Assembly: GCA_910587095.1 (NCBI GenBank)
Contig: CAJUMJ010000001.1
Location: 3,860-67,859, forward strand
Length of the DNA stretch: 64,000 nt
From: an uncultured Lachnospiraceae bacterium
GTDB lineage: Bacteria > Bacillota > Clostridia > Lachnospirales > Lachnospiraceae
Direction of reading: 5' to 3'
Part shown: piece by piece, positions 50,527 to 57,179 of the stretch
Layout: every line of letters begins with the position of its first letter
Numbering within the stretch: position 1 is the stretch's first letter
Program-made: the position numbers and the translations under genes
Notes under the pieces: generated by a model
What the model saw: only the letters and a program-made list of their open reading frames with translations
Database searches by the model: none
Told to the model about the DNA's origin: nothing

Positions 50527-51534
50527 TCATAGCACATCCGCAAAATGACTTCTTAGTCTTCTGAACACCAGTGTTCCTATGCAGAACATACTGATTGTGA
50601 AGATCCAAAAATAGGTGGAGGAATAGAAATGTTCCCAAAACCACTCTTCCTCGAAGATTGCGCTGCGGTATCCGTTGACGATGTATACAAGCGGATTCAA
50701 TTTAAAAAGCGTCTTCATATTGTCGGTTGGCAGCATTTTGATATTCCACATAATGGGAGTCGCCCACATGCCGATCTGAAGGGCGATGCTGATCACCTGC
50801 TGTAAATCCCTGATAAAGACGACAAGGGCGCTCGTCAGATAGCTCAGCGCCAACACAAACAAAAAGAGACAAAAACTGTAGTAGAGAAGCTGCACTGTAT
50901 AAATCCTCGGCGTATAGCCGTAGCCGATCGCCACAATAAGAAGGATACCCATAAAAAACAGATGGATAAAGGTGGCGGCAATGACCTTAATAATGGGCAG
51001 GATACTTATATTAAAGACTACTTTCTTGACCAGATAGGTGTACTCTACAAGCGCCATCGTCCCCTGTGAGATCGCTTCCGAAAAGTAAAACCAGGGCACC
51101 AGGCCCGCCATCAGGTACAGCACGTAAGGCGGCGCCTCGCCGTCCGCCGCCACAAATTCCACTCTCGCCTGGAATACCTTGTCGAACACGATCCAATACA
51201 TAAGCACCGTGACCACCGGCTGGGCCATCGCCCACAGGATTCCCAGATAGGAACCTGCATATCGCTTTTTGAAGTCATTTTTTGCCAGTTTCCAGATCAG
51301 CATCCTGCTCTGAAAAAGCTCCAGAGGGATGGTCACGATCCTATCATAATAAATGGTAAATATAATGCAGGTAAAAGTGATCAGCACACAACCGCTGACC
51401 TTCTTCATCCGCTCCGTCACCTGATCGGCCAGGGGATTGTGATGGGAAATCAGCACAAAAGCCAAAAGCAAGCCAAGCCCCCAAAATATACCAATCGCCG
51501 CGGACTTGGGAAAACCCTTCTTCCCGGCCTTCAT
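50527..51534 (-). CDS. polysaccharide ABC transporter permease (Wzm/TagG type)
   Basis: 335 residues from ATG 51534, eight bases after AGGAGGT, and sharing the A of the preceding TGA (TGATG). The core from ~residue 80 is ABC-2 type: LIWKLAKNDFKKRYAGSYLG, GILWAMAQPVVTVLMYWIVF, PYVLYLMAGLVPWFYFSEAI, FIRDLQQVISIALQIGMWATP, and LFKLNPLVYIVNGYRSAIF. These are the hallmarks of TagG/Wzm permeases that export undecaprenyl-linked polymers. The first ~75 residues add two hydrophobic segments not found in standard permeases (~260 residues). Coupled translation with rfbC suggests balanced production. It pairs with the ATPase after a 386-base repeat-rich spacer. Confidence 0.9.
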   Translation of the reverse strand: MKAGKKGFPKSAAIGIFWGLGLLLAFVLISHHNPLADQVTERMKKVSGCVLITFTCIIFTIYYDRIVTIPLELFQSRMLIWKLAKNDFKKRYAGSYLGILWAMAQPVVTVLMYWIVFDKVFQARVEFVAADGEAPPYVLYLMAGLVPWFYFSEAISQGTMALVEYTYLVKKVVFNISILPIIKVIAATFIHLFFMGILLIVAIGYGYTPRIYTVQLLYYSFCLFLFVLALSYLTSALVVFIRDLQQVISIALQIGMWATPIMWNIKMLPTDNMKTLFKLNPLVYIVNGYRSAIFEEEWFWEHFYSSTYFWIFTISMFCIGTLVFRRLRSHFADVL

Positions 51535-52094
51535 CAACGATACCTCCTGGTGAACGCCGAAAGCCCTTCCCACTTTTTATCTTTCTCAGACATTACGGGG
51601 GCCATTCCCTCCGGGATCGGCCATTCCACCCCGATTTCCGGATCGCTGTAGAGAATACCGCCCTCGTCGTTCGGATGATAAAAATCGGTGCACTTGTAGG
51701 CAAACTCCGCATAATCCGACAGCACGAGGAAACCGTGCGCAAAATTCTTCGGAATAAAGAACTGTTTTTTGTTCTCCGCCGACAAGGTAACTCCATACCA
51801 CTTACCATAAGTTTCGGAACCCGGGCGCAAATCCACCGCCACGTCGAAAACCTCTCCCGCAATCACACGCACCAGCTTGTCCTGCGGAAACTGAATCTGG
51901 AAATGTAACCCGCGCAGCACGCCTTTCGTGGAAGCCGACTGGTTATCCTGGACAAAAACCTGGTCGATCCCCGCCTCCTTATATGCCTCATAGTGATAGG
52001 TTTCCATAAAATAACCCCTGTTATCTCCGAACACCGCCGGGGTAATCACCTTAAGTCCTTCAATTTCACATGTCTCCACCGTTATTTTTCCCAT
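51534..52094 (-). CDS. rfbC: dTDP-4-dehydrorhamnose 3,5-epimerase
   Basis: 186 residues. ATG at 52094 is ten bases after AAAGGA; ATG at 52100 is also possible. It is a cupin-fold epimerase of normal length with VFGDNRGYFMETYH, QDNQSASTKGVLRGLHFQ (catalytic His region), GEVFDVAVDLRPGS, YGKWYGVTLSAENKKQFFIP, GFLVLSDYAEFAYKCTDFY and GGILYSDPEIGVEWP. It epimerises C3 and C5 of dTDP-4-keto-6-deoxyglucose. RfbA and RfbB genes are nearby; RfbD, the final reductase, is not in the window. The stop overlaps the wzm start by one base, so the two are translationally coupled. Confidence 0.96.
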   Translation of the reverse strand: MGKITVETCEIEGLKVITPAVFGDNRGYFMETYHYEAYKEAGIDQVFVQDNQSASTKGVLRGLHFQIQFPQDKLVRVIAGEVFDVAVDLRPGSETYGKWYGVTLSAENKKQFFIPKNFAHGFLVLSDYAEFAYKCTDFYHPNDEGGILYSDPEIGVEWPIPEGMAPVMSEKDKKWEGLSAFTRRYR

Positions 52095-52135
52095 TGTCAT
52101 TCGTTCCTTTCCCACAATTATTATTACTTTTCACG

Positions 52136-52283
52136 CTAACCAACATTTTGCCGCTGCACGGCAACACAAATCAGTGCGGAGAATGCCGTATTTCAGGCAT
52201 TCTCCTACGCGAGACTTAGAACTTCTTAGTGAAGCAGCCTCTGCTGCTGAACTTTAGAAGTTCTTCTCGCGTTTTTCACGCTA
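52136..52283 (-). repeat. modular hairpin repeat, family A
   Basis: The minus strand begins TAGCGTGAAAAACGCGAGAA, its TAG being the GH25 stop codon. It continues with an outer CGCGAGA/TCTCGCG stem around GCAGCAGAGGCTGC, the GGAGAATGCC/GGCATTCTCC hairpin and a TTGCCG-TGCAG-CGGCAA stem, and ends GGTTAGCGTGAAAAG. It lies between the GH25 gene and rfbC. Confidence 0.82.
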
Positions 52284-53627
52284 ATCGCCTGTCGGTACGT
52301 TTCCGCTGTCGCCGTTTACAACGCCGGAGTACCCTGCCGCACCTTTGGCATGATTGATCGAAGTATCTATATTCATATAACACAAGTTCAGATCCACATT
52401 GGTGGATATACCGTCCACGGTTCCTTTGGAAGTGTACTGCCACATATGATAATATTCATCGTAGGTGGGTGTCTGCGCATATTCCGCAAGCCACACACGA
52501 TAATCCGACAGTCTTGTCATATCCAGTTCATCGTTTAGCCAGTTGCGGGAAGCGTACACACCCGTCTCGTAGCCGGCCGCCTCTATGGTCTGTAAAAACG
52601 CCCTGTGCGCCTGGGTACGATCGTCTCTGGAAAGTCCGTCGGCGCGTCCTCTTCCGCCCGTGCTCTCGCTATCCAGGAACACGGGATAATCCACATCATA
52701 CTCCTCGATCAGCCTGATTACCATGGAAGCTTCCTCCACAGCCTCCACCTCGTCCCTCGCCTGGGTGAAGAAGTAGACGCCCACAGGAATGCCGGCCTCG
52801 ATGGCTCCCTCTATGTTTTCCTTATATCTCGGATCGATGACAAGCGCTCCCGTGGAAGCACCCCGGTAACCGCAACGGATAATGGCAAATTCAATGCCCG
52901 CCTCCTTCACGGCCTCCCAGTCAATCTCCTGATTCCACTTGGAAACATCGATGCCGAGCTTCGCGCTGCCGTTGTCAAACTGCAGCTCCATATTCTCCGT
53001 GCCGTCCGCGGCTTCCTCCGCGCCGTTGACCGCCTTGTCCTCCTTCGCCGGATCGATGTCGTCCTCAGTCAGCATCAGATACTCGATGTTGTCGATCACA
53101 CGGTACTCGATATCCTGCCGCACCTGTATCGTTGTGATGGTGTTAGGCACGCGAAAGCCGTCCTTCTCGTTTAGAAAGACGCTGTACTCCCCGGAGCGCA
53201 GGCCGTCCACATAGATCACGCCGTCCTTATCGTTATCCGTGTACTCCCCGACATCCTGGATTGTCACCGTAAAGTCCGCTCCCGTAACAAGTCTGCCGAC
53301 GCTGTCCACCACCATGATGCGCAGATCCTTCGCGACGGAACTCATCATCAGGGACACGTTTCTGCCGGAGTAGGATTCGATACTCTTAAATTTGACCTCC
53401 TGGTCAAAGAACGTCTCGTCCGTCAAAAAACCGGACAGGTTGTTCCCGATCTGTCCCTCGTTCACCTGCTCCTCCTGCTCCGGTTCCTCCTCCTGCACGG
53501 GCGTCTCCTCCGCCAGTCCAAGCTTTTGCTTTACCGTATCAAAATTCATGATGGCGATCACCGCAAAGACCGCCAAAAATATGACGATCATGCAGGCCAT
53601 CGCCCGTCTCATCCGCTTAGAGTCCAT
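52281..53627 (-). CDS. membrane-anchored GH25 lysozyme-like protein
   Basis: 448 residues, ATG at 53627 inside the end of rfbA, seven bases after AGAGG. One membrane helix (8-28) anchors it; a Glu-rich linker follows. A beta domain (~100-185: [33 protein letters not shown]) resembles SpaA/CNA-B-type domains. The GH25 domain (~225-430) keeps [45 protein letters not shown], the FLDSES acid pair, VWLAEYA and [15 protein letters not shown]25 enzymes cleave the MurNAc-GlcNAc bond of peptidoglycan. Its position inside an rfb operon suggests a role in opening the wall for polymer attachment or passage. A paralog is at the right edge. Confidence 0.92.
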   Translation of the reverse strand: MDSKRMRRAMACMIVIFLAVFAVIAIMNFDTVKQKLGLAEETPVQEEEPEQEEQVNEGQIGNNLSGFLTDETFFDQEVKFKSIESYSGRNVSLMMSSVAKDLRIMVVDSVGRLVTGADFTVTIQDVGEYTDNDKDGVIYVDGLRSGEYSVFLNEKDGFRVPNTITTIQVRQDIEYRVIDNIEYLMLTEDDIDPAKEDKAVNGAEEAADGTENMELQFDNGSAKLGIDVSKWNQEIDWEAVKEAGIEFAIIRCGYRGASTGALVIDPRYKENIEGAIEAGIPVGVYFFTQARDEVEAVEEASMVIRLIEEYDVDYPVFLDSESTGGRGRADGLSRDDRTQAHRAFLQTIEAAGYETGVYASRNWLNDELDMTRLSDYRVWLAEYAQTPTYDEYYHMWQYTSKGTVDGISTNVDLNLCYMNIDTSINHAKGAAGYSGVVNGDSGNVPTGD

Positions 53628-54486
53628 TTGCAACCTCTACTATATACTGTCCGTACTCCGTCTTCATAAGCGGCTTTGCCAGCTCGAGAAGCTGATCCCG
53701 GGTGATAAATCCCCTCCTGTACGCGATCTCTTCGATGCAGGAAATATAAAGACCTTGTCTCTTCTGGAAAGCCGCCACAAAATCCGCCGCATCGAGAAGC
53801 GAGTCATGGCTTCCCGTATCCAGCCAGGCAAATCCGCGCCCAAGCGTCTCCACGCGCAACGACCCTCTGCGCAGATATTCGTTGTTGATACTTGTGATCT
53901 CAATTTCTCCCCGCGCGGAAGGTTTCACGTTCGCCGCAATCCCGACCACGTCATTGTCATAAAAATACAGTCCCGGCACCGCGTAATTGCTCCGCGGATG
54001 CTCCGGCTTCTCCTCTATGGAAAGGGCCACGCCGTTTTCGTCAAACTCGACTACCCCGTACTCTCTCGGATCCCTCACATAGTAACCAAAGATGGTCGCT
54101 CCGCTCTCTCTCGACGCAACCTCCCTGAGCACCTTGGAAAAACTCTGTCCGTAAAAAATATTGTCCCCCAAAACAAGGGCCACATTGTCCGCGCCGATAA
54201 AATCCGCACCGATAATAAAGGCGTCCGCAAGGCCTCTTGGCTGTTCCTGTACCGCGTACTCCATCCTGAGTCCGAGCTGTTCTCCCGTGCCGAAAAGCTC
54301 CCTGAAAACGGGAAGATCCCTGGGCGTTGAGATGATCATGATCTCCCGGATTCCCGCCAGCATCAGAATAGAGAGCGGATAATAAATCATTGGTTTGTCG
54401 TATACCGGCATAATTTGTTTTGAAACTGCTTTCGTCAGCGGATACAGCCTGGTTCCCGAACCGCCCGCAAGAATGATTCCCTTCAT
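53617..54486 (-). CDS. rfbA: glucose-1-phosphate thymidylyltransferase
   Basis: 289 residues, the normal length. The N-terminal nucleotide-binding motif is [20 protein letters not shown]; further marks are [71 protein letters not shown], and [15 protein letters not shown]. It makes dTDP-glucose from Glc-1-P and dTTP, the first step of dTDP-rhamnose synthesis. The preceding mutase gene can supply the Glc-1-P. Its last 11 bases overlap the GH25 start. It is 35 bases downstream of the DUF4956 gene, so the surface-protein block and the sugar genes share a transcript. Confidence 0.97.
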   Translation of the reverse strand: MKGIILAGGSGTRLYPLTKAVSKQIMPVYDKPMIYYPLSILMLAGIREIMIISTPRDLPVFRELFGTGEQLGLRMEYAVQEQPRGLADAFIIGADFIGADNVALVLGDNIFYGQSFSKVLREVASRESGATIFGYYVRDPREYGVVEFDENGVALSIEEKPEHPRSNYAVPGLYFYDNDVVGIAANVKPSARGEIEITSINNEYLRRGSLRVETLGRGFAWLDTGSHDSLLDAADFVAAFQKRQGLYISCIEEIAYRRGFITRDQLLELAKPLMKTEYGQYIVEVANGL

Positions 54487-54521
54487 CGATCGTTCTCCTT
54501 CTTTCCCTACTTTAATCTGCG

Positions 54522-55196
54522 CTAAAAAGTCACTTCGCCGTCATGATCCACCAGGGACGCCGAGATCATACTCTCCAGACCCATCAGCTCCCCCACAAGC
54601 GCGCCTCCCTCGGAAGTCTTTACCTCTATCGCCATATTCAGTTTATCCTTCGTCAGGTTCCTCGCCTTAACCTGCTGCGTTTTGCAATACTTTGCGACAA
54701 TCTCCAAAATCCGTTTCTCCGCCCCGTAATCGGATGCGTTGACTAACAGGATTACCGGCGCAGCGCTCTCCGGCATCCTCTCAAACATTAATATTATCAC
54801 AGTTATGACGGTTGATGCAACCACCGCCACAACCGCAAATCCCGCGCCGCATATAATTCCCACGCTGATCGACCAGAAGAGAAAAACAAGATCCATCGGG
54901 TCCTTTATGGCGGTTCTGAATCTCACAATGGACAGCGCGCCAACCATACCAAGCGATATCACAATGTTGGACTGGATGGTCAAAATAACCGCCGCCGTGA
55001 TCACCGCAAGAGCAATCAGCGAAAGATTAAAATTCCGGTTATAAAACGCGTTCCTGTTCACAAGCCTGTAAATCAGAAAGATATAGGCCGCGATCAGAAC
55101 CGTAATCAGCATACATATCACAATGTGGACGAAATCGAGCTTTACGGAGGCATAGCCTTCCAGAAAAGATTTCTTGAATATATCTATAAAACTCAT
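54522..55196 (-). CDS. DUF4956 membrane protein
   Basis: 224 residues from ATG 55196, behind GGAGGAG and overlapping the VTC stop (ATGA). Four hydrophobic segments ([64 protein letters not shown]) span ~20-135. The conserved [20 protein letters not shown] loop between them is the DUF4956 signature. The last ~80 residues are a soluble domain with an ACT-like pattern ([30 protein letters not shown]). DUF4956 proteins occur next to VTC polyphosphate-polymerase and CotH genes in many Firmicutes, with no known function. Here it sits directly after VTC, so a channel or regulator of the polymer made by VTC is a plausible inference. Confidence 0.85.
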   Translation of the reverse strand: MSFIDIFKKSFLEGYASVKLDFVHIVICMLITVLIAAYIFLIYRLVNRNAFYNRNFNLSLIALAVITAAVILTIQSNIVISLGMVGALSIVRFRTAIKDPMDLVFLFWSISVGIICGAGFAVVAVVASTVITVIILMFERMPESAAPVILLVNASDYGAEKRILEIVAKYCKTQQVKARNLTKDKLNMAIEVKTSEGGALVGELMGLESMISASLVDHDGEVTF

Positions 55197-55921
55197 ACCC
55201 TCACTCCTCCGTAACAATTATATTTTCTGCACAGATAGTATTTGGAAAAGCTCGTCCACCGAAGCGAGTCGAGTGAAAGCTGCTTCCTGATATAGGATGG
55301 CAGAAGCTCGTCCCACTTTACTTCAAGAATGCTCCTCCCCGCAGGCAGGATACTCCGAAACGCAATTTCCGGCCTTAAAAATCCGGCAATGTCACCCGAA
55401 GAGGCTATGCCCTCGTCAAAAGTCACTCTCACGTTGCCCGCCGCGCAGACATAGGGCGTTCTGGTGTACTCGACAATCACCACAGGCCGCAGAGCCTTGA
55501 TCCGCATCCGGGCGAACATGGCCGACTGTCCGCAAAAAGCCTCCCCTTCCGGCTCCGGTATCTCGCCCTCCATCAGGCGCATACACTGATTGAGCGTAAT
55601 CGGACATGACGTCTTTCTCGTCATCCCCCGCCGCTTCGCCTTACATTCCAGCGTGATCCGCCTGCTGTCGCAGTTGTAAAACCGGATGCGGAATTTTTCG
55701 CGCGGATCGACGCCGTCCTCGTTCTCGTAAAAGCAGTCGTCCCCGGGACTGTCAAAATAGAGGCTGCGGATCAGGTATGTCCCGTCCGCCCCGGCATGAG
55801 CATCCCTCTCCAACGCTCCCTGCGCGCGAAGCTGCAACACTTCTCTCTCCATGCCGTCTATCAGATATTTATACTCATGTCTGTATTCCGACCTGTTTTC
55901 CACATTACCGAAGACACCCAT
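55193..55921 (-). CDS. VTC domain protein, polyphosphate polymerase-like
   Basis: 242 residues. The start has GGGGAGG upstream and overlaps the previous gene by 17 bases. It is a single VTC tunnel domain (PF09359-like): EYRHEYKYLID holds the first basic residue, RSLYFDSPGDDCFYENEDG a conserved loop, REKFRIRFYNCD the R-x-R pair, ITLECKAKRRG the E-x-K-x-K, VVIVEYTRTPY another arginine, and ILEVKWDELLP the E-x-K. These match the basic tunnel residues of yeast Vtc4 that polymerise phosphate from ATP. No SPX or membrane domain is fused, so activity is probably cytosolic, coupled to the DUF4956 membrane protein. Substrate in bacteria is not certain. Confidence 0.87.
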   Translation of the reverse strand: MGVFGNVENRSEYRHEYKYLIDGMEREVLQLRAQGALERDAHAGADGTYLIRSLYFDSPGDDCFYENEDGVDPREKFRIRFYNCDSRRITLECKAKRRGMTRKTSCPITLNQCMRLMEGEIPEPEGEAFCGQSAMFARMRIKALRPVVIVEYTRTPYVCAAGNVRVTFDEGIASSGDIAGFLRPEIAFRSILPAGRSILEVKWDELLPSYIRKQLSLDSLRWTSFSKYYLCRKYNCYGGVRV

Positions 55922-56798
55922 CCGCGATATAAGCCTCCCCTTCCGTCTTTACCTTCTCCTCCACCGCGTTTACGTTGCACACGCAGCGGTACATATAAAG
56001 CCCGGAGGCCGCAAAGATGCCTTTCTGGCCCGCCACCACCGAGAGCACGCCGCCGTCGATCTCTATGACGCCTCTGTCATCCGCTCCCTGTTTCACCGTG
56101 TAAAGCCCGTGTCCCTCGCTCTGTACATCCACGGATGCGTCCTTTAACAAAATACCGTCGTTGCCTCTTATGCCGTCGCCCCTGGCGTGTACTTCCACGC
56201 TGCCGGAAAGCAGCTTAAGCCGGTCTTTGCTGCGGATGCCGTCTTCGTAGTACCCGTAGACACGAAGCGTGCCGTCGCCGTTTATTGTGAGATCGCACGC
56301 GCTGAAAAGACAAGCCGGGCACTCCTCGTAGTCCGAATAATCGGTTCCGTCCTTCAGCGTGTTCCCCGTTCCCGACACCAACGTCACAATCACCTTGGAA
56401 GCCTCCTCGATCCGTATGGCCGGTCCCTGTCCAGACGAAATCTCCACATCCTCCAGATACAGATGCACCAGCTCGTCCTCCTGCGCGTCCACGACAACCT
56501 GTCCCTCCAGGCTGCCGGAAAGCCAAACGTCGCCGCCCTCGGCTACGACGATTTTCCCCTTATGATCATCCAGATTGATGTGACTTGTCTCCTCCTCATC
56601 GTCCGGCATGGTCTTGCTGTCCTGCTTTGTTCTCCGGTCACGATTTTGCCGCTCCGTCTGCCAGTCTGCAGCCTGTCCCGTCTGCTCCTGCACCGGTTCG
56701 CTTCCCGCACAGGCTGACAGAAACAGAGCCGTGCACAAAATCACCGCCACGCCTATGCTTTTGCGCCTTTTTCTCTCCGCCCTGCCGCTCTTCATCAT
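55905..56798 (-). CDS. Cthe_2159-like beta-helix carbohydrate-binding lipoprotein
   Basis: 297 residues, starting ATGATG behind AGAGG; it overlaps the preceding gene by 4 bases. The signal peptide ends in lipobox LFLSAC, so it is anchored outside. After a polar linker it contains parallel-helix-like turns: VVVDAQEDELVHLYLEDVEI, GPAIRIEEASKVIVTL, CDLTINGDGTLRVYG, YEDGIRSKDRLKLLSGSVEV, ARGDGIRGNDGILLKDASV and GVLSVVAGQKGIFA. This is the carbohydrate-binding family of Clostridium thermocellum Cthe_2159 (PF14262), which binds cellulose and pectin-like acidic glycans with calcium. In this operon it may hold or organise the surface glycan. This copy is shorter than many, with one helix block. Confidence 0.85.
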   Translation of the reverse strand: MMKSGRAERKRRKSIGVAVILCTALFLSACAGSEPVQEQTGQAADWQTERQNRDRRTKQDSKTMPDDEEETSHINLDDHKGKIVVAEGGDVWLSGSLEGQVVVDAQEDELVHLYLEDVEISSGQGPAIRIEEASKVIVTLVSGTGNTLKDGTDYSDYEECPACLFSACDLTINGDGTLRVYGYYEDGIRSKDRLKLLSGSVEVHARGDGIRGNDGILLKDASVDVQSEGHGLYTVKQGADDRGVIEIDGGVLSVVAGQKGIFAASGLYMYRCVCNVNAVEEKVKTEGEAYIADGCLR

Positions 56799-57157
56799 AC
56801 CTCTGCTCTTCCCGCTTTTGCACGTTTCCTTTTAAAAAGCTTCCCCGAAAGACGTTTTGCCACGCCGAGTCCTGCAGCCGCCAAAAGCGCCAGGACGGAA
56901 TAACGGAACACAAAACTGATATCGTAGACAGAATAGTACACTTCTTCCCCGAGATACCGCGCGGAAAAGCTCACGGTGCGGACTCCCTTCATGACATAGA
57001 GGGCGGCGTACGAAAGGCACACGATCACAAGATCGTTGACAAGCCACCCCGCTGCCGCCTTGCAAAGATCCTTCCACCCGTCAATTTCCTGCCCGCCTTC
57101 AATCTGCCAGGTTAAGATCCCCGGCACAAGCAATAATAACAAAACGACACAGACCAC
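56795..57157 (-). CDS. small two-helix membrane protein
   Basis: 120 residues. I use the GTG at 57157, seven bases after AAGGAG; a TTG further upstream lies within the CotH end and has no ribosome site. There are about three hydrophobic segments (VVLLLLLVPGILTW, LVNDLVIVCLSYAALYVM, FRYSVLALLAAAGLGVA) and a Lys/Arg-rich C-terminus (KRLSGKLFKRKRAKAGR). I do not recognise the family. It is translationally coupled to the Cthe_2159-like gene (ATGA) and starts 22 bases after the CotH stop, so it is part of the CotH/VTC block. It may be an accessory subunit of the membrane-bound CotH protein or of DUF4956. Confidence 0.6.
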   Translation of the reverse strand: MVCVVLLLLLVPGILTWQIEGGQEIDGWKDLCKAAAGWLVNDLVIVCLSYAALYVMKGVRTVSFSARYLGEEVYYSVYDISFVFRYSVLALLAAAGLGVAKRLSGKLFKRKRAKAGRAEV

Positions 57158-57179
57158 TCTCTTTCTCCTTTTCCAAAGC

